Counted from the first letter of the stretch, positions 31,133 to 41,577 are shown. The stretch is DNA of 64,000 nt from Cycloclasticus sp. (GCA_002700385.1 PADC01000011.1:1-64000), one strand, 5' to 3'. The notes: a model not told the origin generated them from the sequence alone. Numbers and translations: made by a program.

Positions 31133-31509
31133 ATCTCCAGTAAAGCAATATACGACATCCCTTTTTCTTCGACACATCGTAACGATTTTAAAAACTGGCC
31201 ACTGCACGGCCCAGCAAAACATTCCCCGTTCTCTATTTTAAACATCGCCCCATGAATCGAACATTGGATATACAGTCCGGTCCTTGTTAGAAATTGATCT
31301 GGTGTCCAATTTAACGGCGCCCCTGTATGTGGGCAGCTATTTTTATAAGCCCGTAAGGTCATGTCCTTCTCGCGCACCAAGAAACCACTACAAAACCCTT
31401 TATCACCCAAATCAATCTCAAACGATCTGGAACTCAGAGCTTCAAGACTCTCTACTTCAATCGCCTGCACATACCTTTCCCCATTGACCACTAACTCGCC
31501 TATTTCCAC
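31111..31509 (-). CDS. Rieske [2Fe-2S] protein
   Basis: 132 residues. The cluster ligands are clear: Cys59 and His61 in CPHTGAPLNW, and Cys83 and His86 in CSIHGAMF. There is no membrane segment, so it is a soluble ferredoxin-like protein rather than the bc1 subunit. Its first codons overlap the end of the giant coiled-coil gene by 10 nt, implying coupled translation. Electron partner unknown. Confidence 0.88.
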   Translation of the reverse strand: MEIGELVVNGERYVQAIEVESLEALSSRSFEIDLGDKGFCSGFLVREKDMTLRAYKNSCPHTGAPLNWTPDQFLTRTGLYIQCSIHGAMFKIENGECFAGPCSGQFLKSLRCVEEKGMSYIALLEIKKNPSI

Positions 31510-34500
31510 CAGCTTTTCTTCACTTCTTTTTCAGATTCTTCAGGGGTTACTTCTTGGTTCGATAAGGCTTGCATGGATAGTACTTTTTTCTTCAGCACCA
31601 AATTAATTTTTTCACTATTTTCTAGTTTTGCTTGCATTGCTTGAAGGTCTTTTTCAGTCTGCTCTCTCACTAAATCCAACTCAGATTGTAGTGCCTTTAA
31701 TGCATCTTTTTCTGGCTCAGATGGCTCTAAATTTTTTCCAATAGAAGAAGCTTCTAATTTTATCTCTAAATCCAATAACATACTTGAGGCATCATCCAGT
31801 TGTTTTTCCAGTTCTTTTATGCGCTCTTCGGAAGCCTTGTTATCTGACATTTGAGATACCCTTCTTTGCGCATCAATAACCTGAATCTCCAAACCATTGT
31901 TTTTTGCATTTGCTATCACTAACTGGTCTTCCAAATCCTTTTTTTCATTCTCGACAATTTCATAATTTACCCAAACCTCATCCAGCTTGTTTCTCGCCAT
32001 CTCAGCTTCATTTTTCGCTGCTAGCAATTGCTCTTTCTTATCATTATTCTCTTTGTTAGCCTCATCAACAAGCCGCTTATTATCATCTTGAAATTGCTTC
32101 AAAGAAAGCTCAAACTCCTCGATTTTTAGCCGCAAAGTTGTTACCTCTTCATCACCCGATAATTTAGCCTGCCTAAGCGCTTCCATACTGTTAAGCGCAT
32201 CTTCTTTTTCATTCGCTAGTTCAGATAGACTCGCTTCAGAAGATTGTAATGCCTCTTCTTTTATTCGAAGCGCCTCTTGGGCTTGAAGTATTTTAGTCTC
32301 CAGCGCTTTTTTAGATTCACTCAGTTCTTCTTTAAGCGCTTCGTTAGCGGCTACCGCTTCTTTTATTTCTACTTGTTTTGAGTCATTGTCTTCTTTAAAT
32401 GCCTGTAACTCACCCCTTATCTTACTCAGTTCTAGTGACAATGCTTCTTGATCATCGGCTGAAACGGATAAAGCCTTCTCTGCATCTAATAACTTTTGTT
32501 GCAACGCCGTATTATCACTCTGAACCACGGCCAATTGCTTTTCACCTTCTAATCGCTGCTCATTGGCTGCCTTTAACTCAGATTCTAAAGCCGTTACTTG
32601 CTGAACCCGAAGCGCATCGGCTTGATCCACTTTATCTTGGAAAGCATTTTCTGATTGCTGTAGTTGCGCTTGAGTCTGTTCCAACTGACCCGTTAATTTT
32701 CGCTGTTCACTGTTTTTTTCACGAATTAGCTCATCCTGTTGCAAATGAACCTGTGAAAGTTCTTCGTTCATTTTTTGCTGCTCAACCAAGCTTGCCTCAA
32801 GTTGACTTTGTGCAACCGACAACGTTTGCTCTAGTTTTTCTTTGTCTAACGCAGCCTGTTTAAAATCAAGCTCAACGTTAGCTTTCTCATCCACCAGCAT
32901 AGTGAAAGCGGCTTCTTTATCTTTAAACTCACCTTCAAGTTGTTGCAACGTCGCTGTTACCCGAGCAAGCTCTGATTCACCTTGCTGTCGTACCGTGTCG
33001 ATCTCTAGCTGAGCTTCAACCAATTGTTGATTTACTATTTGCTGCTCATTTAAAGCATCTTCTAACTGCTGAGTTAAGAAAGAGCTTTCTTGTTGTAGTT
33101 GCTCTTTCTCACTCACTTCCGCTTTTAATTGTTTCTCTATTTCTTGCCGAGCTGACAAGACTGTCTCGTAATGAGCCTCCGCTTCAGCTAAACGTTGCCT
33201 TAATTCACTTTTCAATGTTTCCTTGCCAGAACTAAGTTCACTCAACATAGCTTCGGCTTTTTCCACTTGCCGATTAGATTTTTCTAAGGCTTGATTAGAT
33301 GCCTCTAATTTTTCTTTCTCTTCACTTAGTTGACGATTAACCTCATAGAGATCCCTCTCTTTCTTATTCAGAATAGCTTCTTGAGTCTCGCCTTCCTCTT
33401 TAACCAAAGCAAGTTCTTTATCAAGAGAACTGATGCTTTCTTTATGTTGTGCTAATCTTGCCGTCTTCTCCTCAAGTTGCAGCGCTAAAATATTTAACTC
33501 ATTTTCAAACTGATCTTGTCGGCTCTTCGAATCCACCTCATTTTGTTCTCGTGCTGCCTTTTCTCTTTTTTCTGCTTGCTCAAGTAACTCAGTTCGCTCT
33601 GATAATGTCGCCTCAAGCGCCTTAATTTTCGATTCTTTCTCTAAAAGATCTTGATTTGAATTCTGACCTGATGCTTCAAGCTGTTGCTTCAACTGTTGTT
33701 TCGACTGATTTAATTCATCAATCTCACGCTTTAAATCATCGGCATTGCTTTCCAACGATCTGTTATCCGCTGTTAATTCAGCAATTTCTTTTTTTGCAAT
33801 GATCAATGACTGGTTAAGCTCGCTAGAGGAGAGCTCTTCATTTCTTTTAGCCTTGCTTAGTGCGAGTTTCAGCTCCTCTAACTCTCTATCTTTATGTGCT
33901 ACCCCCTTATCTAACGACGCCAAGGATTCACGCGTTCTATCGGCTTCCTTTAGGGCTTTATCTAGCGCTGAATGTTTATCCTTTAACTCTAAAGAAAGAG
34001 CCGCATTTTTTTCCTTTTCAATTTTTAATGCTTGACTAAACTCAGCCTCATGACTTTCAGTTCGCTTCCGAATGGCTGCCAGCTCATCTTCCACTATTTT
34101 TGAAGACTGTTGTAATTCTTTTATTACAATAGCTTGCTGTTCATTTTGGTGCTGCAAATCATGGCGCTCTAACTCCAGTCTATTCAATTGCTCATTTGAC
34201 TGAGCGCAAAGTTTTTCAAGCGCTAAAATTTTGCCTTTCGCTTCTTCCAGTTGTTTTGTATCTAACCCCTTATCTACACCAACGGCCGAATTTGAAGGGT
34301 GCGTTAATGGCGTGTTTTCCTTTTTGGCTGATGATTCAGAGACTGGTAAGGGCGAACCGCTGATACTTTTTTCCCAACGCGCCATGCCCCCATTCAAAAT
34401 CAACGCATTAAAACCAAACTTCAACAATAAAAAGGCGGCGGCTTCGCTTGTCCGTCCATTAGCACACACCAAGACTTGTAACTGATCATGGCGTAGCTCA

Positions 34501-35405
34501 GAAATTTTCATTCGAAGTGAAAAGAAAGGTATATTAACGCTGCCTTCAATATGCGCATTGGCATATTCATCAGCGCTTCTAACATCTAACCAACTAGCGC
34601 CGCCATTTACCTTATCTTGGCCTTCTTCAAAATTGACGTATTGTAAAACGGGTTCTTTCACTAACTTTATGAAGTTAGCCTTAGAAAGACGTAGCATTTG
34701 ACCTTTGCCTTTCATTTGGACGGTTACATTTCTTGGGTTACCTGACAATAAAGCATCTTCACCAAAAGCATCACAACTATGTAGTTCGCCCAACTTAACC
34801 GGTCTTCCTCCCTCTGAAGGCTGACGAATGAGTTCACAATCCCCTGATTTGATAATGTAATAGAAATCAGCTTCATCACCTTGCTTAACAACCACCTCTC
34901 CCGCATCAAAAGCAACTTCTTCCATTTGCATCATCACTTTTTGCAAATTGGAAGCGGGCAGTCGCTGAAAAACGGGCGATTGCAACATCGTGGTCATCCA
35001 ATCACCGCCATGATCCTCAACTTCATCTACCAAATAGGTTTGCCCATTGTCCTTTGGGCTATCCATATCCAGCATATGGGTCGGTATGCGCACGATGCGT
35101 GCTTTCGATTTAGTCACCGCCTTAACTTTACGAGGCAAATGATGTGCTATTGCAAAACGCGCGACCTCAGAACCGGTTACTATCGTTTCCATCTCCATCT
35201 CACCCGCATACAAGCCAATCATGCCACTCACAAGATAAATGAATTCCTTAGTCTCATCTCCTTGTTCAAAAAGAATGGTTCCTTTCGCACATTCTTCAAT
35301 CTGACATTCGTCACAAACTTTTTTAAAAAGACCACTCGGCAGCGTATTTAACGGGATAAAGCCCCTTAAAATATCTTGATTATTTTGCTGTCTTTGCGCG
35401 CTCAT
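31500..35405 (-). CDS. Giant cNMP-binding / rhodanese / coiled-coil protein
   Basis: 1301 residues from MSAQRQQNNQDIL; the frame can be extended 6 codons to a TTG. Numbering below includes those 6. A degenerate cyclic-nucleotide domain (18-120) is followed by a better one (about 145-255, EVVVKQGDEADFYYIIKSGDCELI and FGEDALLSGNPRNVTV). A rhodanese domain covers about 270-355, with LDVRSADEYANAHI and the active Cys320 in VCANGRTSE. From about 385 to 1290 almost every residue is Glu/Lys/Gln/Leu/Ala-rich heptad pattern, a very long coiled coil. The cyclic-nucleotide fold and rhodanese pairing is known in short proteins; a 900-residue coil behind it is unusual. No membrane segment seen. Co-transcribed with the Rieske gene. 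Role unknown: scaffold, cytoskeletal element or redox sensor. Confidence 0.88.
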   Translation of the reverse strand: MSAQRQQNNQDILRGFIPLNTLPSGLFKKVCDECQIEECAKGTILFEQGDETKEFIYLVSGMIGLYAGEMEMETIVTGSEVARFAIAHHLPRKVKAVTKSKARIVRIPTHMLDMDSPKDNGQTYLVDEVEDHGGDWMTTMLQSPVFQRLPASNLQKVMMQMEEVAFDAGEVVVKQGDEADFYYIIKSGDCELIRQPSEGGRPVKLGELHSCDAFGEDALLSGNPRNVTVQMKGKGQMLRLSKANFIKLVKEPVLQYVNFEEGQDKVNGGASWLDVRSADEYANAHIEGSVNIPFFSLRMKISELRHDQLQVLVCANGRTSEAAAFLLLKFGFNALILNGGMARWEKSISGSPLPVSESSAKKENTPLTHPSNSAVGVDKGLDTKQLEEAKGKILALEKLCAQSNEQLNRLELERHDLQHQNEQQAIVIKELQQSSKIVEDELAAIRKRTESHEAEFSQALKIEKEKNAALSLELKDKHSALDKALKEADRTRESLASLDKGVAHKDRELEELKLALSKAKRNEELSSSELNQSLIIAKKEIAELTADNRSLESNADDLKREIDELNQSKQQLKQQLEASGQNSNQDLLEKESKIKALEATLSERTELLEQAEKREKAAREQNEVDSKSRQDQFENELNILALQLEEKTARLAQHKESISSLDKELALVKEEGETQEAILNKKERDLYEVNRQLSEEKEKLEASNQALEKSNRQVEKAEAMLSELSSGKETLKSELRQRLAEAEAHYETVLSARQEIEKQLKAEVSEKEQLQQESSFLTQQLEDALNEQQIVNQQLVEAQLEIDTVRQQGESELARVTATLQQLEGEFKDKEAAFTMLVDEKANVELDFKQAALDKEKLEQTLSVAQSQLEASLVEQQKMNEELSQVHLQQDELIREKNSEQRKLTGQLEQTQAQLQQSENAFQDKVDQADALRVQQVTALESELKAANEQRLEGEKQLAVVQSDNTALQQKLLDAEKALSVSADDQEALSLELSKIRGELQAFKEDNDSKQVEIKEAVAANEALKEELSESKKALETKILQAQEALRIKEEALQSSEASLSELANEKEDALNSMEALRQAKLSGDEEVTTLRLKIEEFELSLKQFQDDNKRLVDEANKENNDKKEQLLAAKNEAEMARNKLDEVWVNYEIVENEKKDLEDQLVIANAKNNGLEIQVIDAQRRVSQMSDNKASEERIKELEKQLDDASSMLLDLEIKLEASSIGKNLEPSEPEKDALKALQSELDLVREQTEKDLQAMQAKLENSEKINLVLKKKVLSMQALSNQEVTPEESEKEVKKSWWK

Positions 35406-35617
35406 TTTACTCAGTTCGATCAACTTTTAATGGTCTACATGACACAGTGTAGTCTATGCCATGAAAATGGTCTTGTTTCCATTTTAGAAATTAAATTTTT
35501 GCCAATCCGGTCACATCGGTTTTGCTACTTATGAAAACACACTAAAACGTTCATTAAGTATTCAGTCTTTTCGGGTAGAATATTGACGTCTCAATTCTGT
35601 TAATAGAGGGCCATTCG

Positions 35618-36037
35618 TTGAAAACAACCACATTCTCACCAAGCAGTTTTTTTACTCGTTTAGTCATCGCCTGCCTACTGGTCTTTGCCAGCTATAACCC
35701 AACGGAACTCTCATATTATCACTGGGCAATCAAAAAAATACCGGACGTTACCCCAGTAATGGCTTTAGCTGGTCTTATTTTAATCATTGGCTGGGTTATC
35801 TACATCCGTGCCACCTTACGTTCCCTCGGCGTTATTGGCATTTCATTGGCTATCGCCTTCTTTGCCACGCTTTTCTGGATGATCATTGACTGGGGCATCA
35901 TTCCTGCTGACAATATTCAGGCTGTGACTTACATTATCCAAACGATTTTATGCTTCATTATGGCAACAGGCATGTCTTGGTCACATATCCGGCGTCGAAT
36001 GAGCGGCCAAATTGACGCTGATGATGTAGACGAATAA
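35618..36037 (+). CDS. DUF6524-like inner-membrane protein
   Basis: 139 residues with four predicted membrane helices (about 12-27, 45-63, 70-92, 98-117) and an acidic end (DADDVDE). It starts with TTG at 35618, supported by an AGAGGG ribosome site 7 nt upstream. The family name is from memory, so moderate. It is 15 nt before the protease gene, probably one transcript. Confidence 0.65.
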   Translation: MKTTTFSPSSFFTRLVIACLLVFASYNPTELSYYHWAIKKIPDVTPVMALAGLILIIGWVIYIRATLRSLGVIGISLAIAFFATLFWMIIDWGIIPADNIQAVTYIIQTILCFIMATGMSWSHIRRRMSGQIDADDVDE

Positions 36038-36052
36038 CTCAACGGTCTTAAA

Positions 36053-37420
36053 ATGAAATTTCTACGCACTTCACTATTAACTCTCGTGTTTTTAATAGCA
36101 CACCTTAACGTACACGCCGCCATTCCAACCGTTATGGATGGAAAACCGTTACCCAGTCTGGCACCTGTCTTAGAAAAAGTAACCCCAGCCGTTGTTAATA
36201 TCGCGACTAAGAATATGGCGCGCCAACGCGAAAACCCATTATTACAAGACCCTTTTTTTCGTCACTTTTTTCAACTGCCTAATGCACCGAAAAAACGCTC
36301 AACACAAAGCTTGGGTTCCGGTGTTATCGTTGATGCAAAAAAAGGGCTGATTATTACCAATCATCATGTCATTGATAAAGCGGATAAAATTACCGTCACT
36401 CTTCGGGATGGGCGCTCTTTTAATGCCAAGGTTGTCGGCAATGATCCCGAATCTGATGTTGCTGTTATCCAAGTGAAGGCAGAGCGCTTGGTAGACTTGA
36501 AAATTGCGGACTCGGATAAACTCCGTGTAGGTGATTTTGTTATCGCCATTGGAAACCCGTTTGGACTTGGACAAACAGTGACTTCTGGTATCGTCAGTGC
36601 ACTTGGACGCTCCGGCTTAGGTATTGAAGGGTATGAGGATTTTATTCAAACGGACGCCTCCATCAACCCCGGTAACTCGGGCGGTGCCTTAATTAACCTT
36701 AGAGGCGAGCTGATCGGCATTAATACGGCAATTATCGCGCCGAGTGGTGGAAATGTTGGAATTGGTTTTGCCATACCCAGCAATATGGCCATCAGCCTCA
36801 AAGACCAATTAATTCAGTTCGGCAAGGTAAAGCGAGGTCAACTGGGCATTAGCGTACAGGATTTAACACCCGACCTGGCTCAAGCCTTTAATCTTAAAAT
36901 CAAACAAGGGGTTATCATCAGCCAGGTTGCCGCCAATTCCCCTGCAGATAAGGGGGATTTACACCCAGGCGACATCGTCTTAAGCGTTAATGGTAAATTA
37001 ACAAAGAACAGTGCCAGCCTGCGAAACAGTTTAGGACTCTTAACGATCGGCGATGTGGCCAACTTGCAAATTCTGCGTAACGGCAAGAAAAAAAAGGTGA
37101 GTATTGAAATTGGCGAACCAACGATCGTTACTGTTGATGGCTCTCGCATTCATGAGCAGTTGAGCGGTGTTAAACTCTCAAATTTATCCGTTGATAGCAA
37201 GCCATACACCAATCAACAAGGCGTTCAAATCATTGATGTTAAAACTAACTCTAAAGCATGGTTAAATGGTCTCCGAAAAGGTGACCTCATTACTCAAGCA
37301 AACCGTGTAGCCGTTCAGAATATTTATGATTTAGTCAACGCCACTAAAAACCGCAGGTCCTCTTCATTACTGCTGAATATTCAACGTGAGAATAGCGCCT
37401 TCTTTTTAATTATTCGGTAA
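36053..37420 (+). CDS. degQ: DegQ/HtrA-family periplasmic serine protease
   Basis: 455 residues. Signal peptide MKFLRTSLLTLVFLIAHLNVHA. The catalytic triad is His105 (TNHHVID), Asp135 (ESDVAVIQ) and Ser209 (INPGNSGGAL). Two PDZ domains follow, about 250-345 and 370-455. The residue count and short LA loop fit DegQ or DegS-like forms better than DegP. A periplasmic protease and chaperone. The gene lies between a membrane protein and moaB, 5 nt before the latter. Confidence 0.93.
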   Translation: MKFLRTSLLTLVFLIAHLNVHAAIPTVMDGKPLPSLAPVLEKVTPAVVNIATKNMARQRENPLLQDPFFRHFFQLPNAPKKRSTQSLGSGVIVDAKKGLIITNHHVIDKADKITVTLRDGRSFNAKVVGNDPESDVAVIQVKAERLVDLKIADSDKLRVGDFVIAIGNPFGLGQTVTSGIVSALGRSGLGIEGYEDFIQTDASINPGNSGGALINLRGELIGINTAIIAPSGGNVGIGFAIPSNMAISLKDQLIQFGKVKRGQLGISVQDLTPDLAQAFNLKIKQGVIISQVAANSPADKGDLHPGDIVLSVNGKLTKNSASLRNSLGLLTIGDVANLQILRNGKKKKVSIEIGEPTIVTVDGSRIHEQLSGVKLSNLSVDSKPYTNQQGVQIIDVKTNSKAWLNGLRKGDLITQANRVAVQNIYDLVNATKNRRSSSLLLNIQRENSAFFLIIR

Positions 37421-37425
37421 CATAA

Positions 37426-37950
37426 ATGTCTTCTAACGCTCGTCAATTTATCCCACTTAAAATTGCCATCATGGTGGTTTCTGATTCACGCACTGAAGAA
37501 ACCGACACGTCAGGAAAAGCGCTGGTTGATCGCTTAACAAAAGCAGGGCATTACTGCGCGGATAAAGCAATCATTGCCGATGATATTTATCTGATCCGTG
37601 CGAAGCTATCAAGCTGGATCGCTGACCCTGATATTAACGCCATTATCACAACCGGTGGCACTGGAGTGACTGGGCGCGACGGAACGCCTGAAGCAGTGCA
37701 GCCTTTGCTTGACAAAGAGCTGACGGGGTTTGGCGAAGTGTTCCGTAACCTGTCGTATGATGAAATAGGCACTTCAACCATTCAATCTCGCGCCATTGCG
37801 GGTGTTGCTAATGGCCACTATATTTTTTGCGTGCCGGGTTCATCCGGTGCCTGCCGAACGGCTTGGGATAAGCTCATCAGCGCCCAGCTGGATTACCGGA
37901 CCCGCCCTTGCAATCTTGTTGAAGTGATGCCCCGGTTGCTGGAAAAATAA
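37426..37950 (+). CDS. moaB: Molybdenum cofactor biosynthesis protein B
   Basis: 174 residues. The MoaB/MogA fold is shown by [32 protein letters not shown] and [14 protein letters not shown]. It belongs to molybdopterin adenylation or its support step; MoaB is more likely than MogA from length and start. No other moa gene is nearby in the window. Confidence 0.92.
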   Translation: MSSNARQFIPLKIAIMVVSDSRTEETDTSGKALVDRLTKAGHYCADKAIIADDIYLIRAKLSSWIADPDINAIITTGGTGVTGRDGTPEAVQPLLDKELTGFGEVFRNLSYDEIGTSTIQSRAIAGVANGHYIFCVPGSSGACRTAWDKLISAQLDYRTRPCNLVEVMPRLLEK

Positions 37951-37955
37951 ACCTT

Positions 37956-38330
37956 ATGAATACATCTCCGTTTATCATCATAGGCGCTGTTCTTGCCTTC
38001 TTTGCTGTTATGTTAGGTGCTTTTGGGGCCCATGCCTTAAAAAGCCATTTATCAACTCATTACCTGACAATTTATCAAATAGCAACTGATTATCAAATGT
38101 GGCATGCTATTGGCCTCATCATGATTGGCATACTACATCAACAAAACCCAACCCATGTGTTACGAAAAGCGGGTTGGTTTATGTTTGTCGGCCTTCTTAT
38201 TTTTTCTGGCAGCTTATACGCGCTTAGTTTAACTGGTGTCAAAGCCCTTGGTGCCATCACGCCCTTTGGAGGCACGGCACTTCTGATCGCATGGCTCCTT
38301 CTTGCATACAACGCCTTTAAATCAAACTAA
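37956..38330 (+). CDS. DUF423 (YgdD-like) inner-membrane protein
   Basis: 124 residues, four predicted membrane helices. The family opening is exact: GAVLAFFAVMLGAFGAHALK. The function of DUF423 proteins is not established. It is packed between moaB (5 nt) and pepN (4 nt) on the same strand. Confidence 0.88.
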   Translation: MNTSPFIIIGAVLAFFAVMLGAFGAHALKSHLSTHYLTIYQIATDYQMWHAIGLIMIGILHQQNPTHVLRKAGWFMFVGLLIFSGSLYALSLTGVKALGAITPFGGTALLIAWLLLAYNAFKSN

Positions 38331-38334
38331 TGTT

Positions 38335-40962
38335 ATGTCTGTTGCTGAACAAAAAACCATTTATCTAAAAGACTATACGGTACCTGAATTCCTAATCAGC
38401 CATACTGACCTCCATTTTGAACTATCAGCTGAGAGCACCTGTGTCCGCTCTCGCCTTCAGATTCAAAGAAACCCTGATTGCAAGAAGAAAAACCCCGACC
38501 TGGTTTTAATGGGCGAGGAACTTTCTCTTATTTCTATTGCTGTTAATGGTCATCCACTGGCTTCAGACCAATACACTTTGACTGAAGAAACGCTCACGCT
38601 CCATCACCCAAACTCAGATTTCGTTTTAGAGATTACCAACCGCATTAACCCGTCTGAAAATACGGCCCTTAGCGGCCTTTATCAATCCAAAACAATGCTT
38701 TGCACACAATGTGAAGCGGAAGGCTTTAGGCGTATCACGTGGTATTTAGATCGACCCGATGTGATGTCCATTTTTAGTGTCACCTTAGTGGCCGACAAAG
38801 ATCAATACCCCGTTTTATTGTCAAATGGGAACTGCACCAAGCGATCTAATGACGAACTGGACAACAATAAACATTCAACTCAATGGCTCGACCCTTTTCC
38901 TAAACCAAGTTATTTATTCGCCTTGGTTGCAGGCAATTTAACTTGCTTAACAGAAACATTCACCAGTTGCTCGGGGCGGGATATTGCTCTGGAAATCTAT
39001 GTCGAAGAACACGATTTAGACAAAACTCAGCACGCCATGCTCTCATTAAAGAACGCCATGCACTGGGATGAAAAAGCCTTTGGGCGCGAATATGATCTGG
39101 ATTTATACATGATCGTTGCCGTTAGTCATTTCAATATGGGGGCAATGGAAAATAAAGGGCTTAATATCTTCAACACCAAGTACGTACTGGCCAACGAAAA
39201 AACAGCCACTGATACCGATTTTGAAAATATCGAAGCCGTCATTGGCCACGAATATTTTCACAACTGGTCGGGAAACCGTGTCACTTGCCGTGATTGGTTT
39301 CAACTGAGTTTAAAAGAAGGGTTTACGGTCTTTAGAGACCAGCAGTTTACAGCGCATCGAACGTCTGAGGCCGTTAAACGAATTAAAGATGTCAATATGT
39401 TAAGAACCCATCAGTTCGCCGAAGATGCCAGCCCATTAGCCCACCCTATTCGCCCCGATTCTTTTGTAGAAATTAACAATTTTTACACCCTCACCATTTA
39501 TGAAAAAGGCGCTGAGGTTGTTCGCATGCTTCACACGTTACTGAACGAAGCTGGCTTTAGAAAAGGGTGCGATTTATATTTCGAACGGCATGATGGGCAA
39601 GCCGTTACTACAGAAGATTTTGTTCATGCAATGGAGGATGCCAACCAGATCGACTTGAGCCAATTTAAAAACTGGTACAGTCAAGCAGGTACACCCGTTT
39701 TAACCGTGTCTACCGAATATAAACCTGATAATAAAACATATACACTGACCTTCTCCCAACACCAAACAGGCCAGGGAAACAACGGCCCCCTGCTTATTCC
39801 TGTTCGATTAGGTTTAATCGATAAAAACGGCCAAGAAATAAACATAGCAAAAGACAAAACATCGCTCGTCCTAAAACTGACTCAAACTGAACAACAGTTT
39901 ACTTTTTCTAATCTAGACGCCGAACCAACACCGTCTATTTTACGGGGATTTTCTGCGCCAATAAAACTTGAGCACCCGCTAAGCGTAGACCAACAACTGC
40001 ATCTTTTTCAACATGATACCGATCCTTTTAACCGATGGGAATCGGGACAAAACTGCTTGAGCCACTTTATTTTTAACGTTGTTTCCGCCATTCAAAACAA
40101 TCAAACTGTTGACCCTTTAAGCGATCAATTAGTCGAAACATTCCGCGCCATTTTACAGCGCCCTTTAGACGACTTAGCCTATCAGACCCTTTTGTTAAGC
40201 TTGCCCTCTAAAGCCTATCTGGCTGAACAAATGGAGACGATTGATGTTGACGCGTTATATCAGGCTCATCGGTTGATAAAACAAAACCTTGCTTTATCAC
40301 TTAAAGACTTATGGACGAAGAATTATCAAGCAAACCATTATGTTGAAGCAGGCCATAACCCTCAAAGTATTGCACAGCGATCTTTCAAAAACCTTTGCTT
40401 AGATTACCTAATGGCCCTAGAGGGAGAAGCGCCTCTGGAACTCTGCATTCATCAATTTGAGCATGCTCAAAACATGACGGATCAAATTGCAGCGCTCGGC
40501 CAATTAAGCCACCTTGACAGTGCTTTAAATACGCCATTTTTCGACGCCTTCTACCAACAATGGAAACATGAAGATCTGGTGATAGATAAATGGTTCACTT
40601 TGCAAGCCTGCTCAGAAGAAACAACGGCTTTAGAGAAGATAAAAAAACTCTTGGAACACCCGGATTTTGATCTCAAAACCCCCAATCGCGTCAGAAGTGT
40701 TATTGGTGCTTTCGCCTCATCCAACCTGTTAAATTTTAATGCTGAAAATGGGGCCGGCTATGCCTTTGTCGCTGATCACGTTATCACGCTGGATGCAATT
40801 AACCCACAAATTGCCGCCCGACTAACTAATTCACTCAGCCATTGGAGGAAGTTTGATCCCAAACGCCAACAACTTATTAAAGCACAGTTATCACGAATAC
40901 AAGCCCACAGCCCTTTATCAAAAGACGTATCAGAAATTGTCAATCGCAGCCTAACAGCTTAA
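38335..40962 (+). CDS. pepN: Aminopeptidase N (M1 family)
   Basis: 875 residues from MSVAEQKTIYLKDY, near the E. coli 870. The longer frame adds 11 residues inside the previous gene and opens with TTG, so the ATG at 38335 is preferred. The exopeptidase motif GAMENKGLN and the zinc motif HEYFHNW, with downstream Glu in LKEGFTVFRDQQF, are intact. It removes N-terminal residues from peptides in the cytoplasm. Confidence 0.97.
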   Translation: MSVAEQKTIYLKDYTVPEFLISHTDLHFELSAESTCVRSRLQIQRNPDCKKKNPDLVLMGEELSLISIAVNGHPLASDQYTLTEETLTLHHPNSDFVLEITNRINPSENTALSGLYQSKTMLCTQCEAEGFRRITWYLDRPDVMSIFSVTLVADKDQYPVLLSNGNCTKRSNDELDNNKHSTQWLDPFPKPSYLFALVAGNLTCLTETFTSCSGRDIALEIYVEEHDLDKTQHAMLSLKNAMHWDEKAFGREYDLDLYMIVAVSHFNMGAMENKGLNIFNTKYVLANEKTATDTDFENIEAVIGHEYFHNWSGNRVTCRDWFQLSLKEGFTVFRDQQFTAHRTSEAVKRIKDVNMLRTHQFAEDASPLAHPIRPDSFVEINNFYTLTIYEKGAEVVRMLHTLLNEAGFRKGCDLYFERHDGQAVTTEDFVHAMEDANQIDLSQFKNWYSQAGTPVLTVSTEYKPDNKTYTLTFSQHQTGQGNNGPLLIPVRLGLIDKNGQEINIAKDKTSLVLKLTQTEQQFTFSNLDAEPTPSILRGFSAPIKLEHPLSVDQQLHLFQHDTDPFNRWESGQNCLSHFIFNVVSAIQNNQTVDPLSDQLVETFRAILQRPLDDLAYQTLLLSLPSKAYLAEQMETIDVDALYQAHRLIKQNLALSLKDLWTKNYQANHYVEAGHNPQSIAQRSFKNLCLDYLMALEGEAPLELCIHQFEHAQNMTDQIAALGQLSHLDSALNTPFFDAFYQQWKHEDLVIDKWFTLQACSEETTALEKIKKLLEHPDFDLKTPNRVRSVIGAFASSNLLNFNAENGAGYAFVADHVITLDAINPQIAARLTNSLSHWRKFDPKRQQLIKAQLSRIQAHSPLSKDVSEIVNRSLTA

Positions 40963-40996
40963 AGTATTTCAGTTAATTTTCTTCATTAGGACCGTC

Positions 40997-41524
40997 ATGG
41001 TGATGAGCGTTCAACGAGAAATCCAAATTCAAACGTACCACAGCCCTGTTGGGCCACTTATTATCGGTTCGTTTAACGATCAGCTTTGCTTATGTGACTG
41101 GCAACATCGACAAAGTCGACCCACCATCGATAAGCGCATACAAACCTCTTTGCGTGCTCATTACAAAGAAAAAAACGCTCCTGTCATCAAGCAAACTATT
41201 GAACAGTTAAACCAATACTTCCAAAACCATTTGCAGCAATTTGATCTTCCGTTGCTCCTGCTGGGAACCGACTTTCAGCACCAAGTCTGGCTTGCTCTTC
41301 AACAAATCCCCTATGGCAAAACCCTCTCTTATCAAGCCTTAGCGGGGAACATAAACCATCAGAAAGCTGTACGTGCCGTGGCTAACGCCAATGCGGCGAA
41401 TGCCATCAGCCTTGTCATCCCTTGCCATCGAGTCATTTCAAGCAAGGGCCAATTAACCGGTTATGCCGGCGGCGTGGAAACAAAAAGACAATTGTTAGCC
41501 TTAGAAAAAACAAACATCCAATAA
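40997..41524 (+). CDS. ogt: Methylated-DNA-protein-cysteine methyltransferase
   Basis: 175 residues. The acceptor Cys is in the invariant PCHRVI, with YGKTLSYQALA and GYAGGVETKRQLL on either side. It repairs O6-alkylguanine by a one-time transfer. Two in-frame ATGs open the gene (MVM); the first has AGGA at the right distance. No AdaA-type N-terminal domain, so it is the Ogt class. Confidence 0.95.
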   Translation: MVMSVQREIQIQTYHSPVGPLIIGSFNDQLCLCDWQHRQSRPTIDKRIQTSLRAHYKEKNAPVIKQTIEQLNQYFQNHLQQFDLPLLLLGTDFQHQVWLALQQIPYGKTLSYQALAGNINHQKAVRAVANANAANAISLVIPCHRVISSKGQLTGYAGGVETKRQLLALEKTNIQ

Positions 41525-41577
41525 CAGCGAAGCTGTAAAATACACCCATTAGCCCATATTTCACTGCAGGATTCTTT

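Noticed and set aside
31500-34200. Long frames opposite the coiled-coil gene as separate genes
   Set aside because: They are low-complexity mirror translations of Glu/Lys/Gln/Leu codons with no recognisable domain.
35424-35617. DnaA boxes or an origin at the main change of gene direction near 35.5 kb
   Set aside because: No TTATNCACA match in the gap, and gene direction alternates several times elsewhere.
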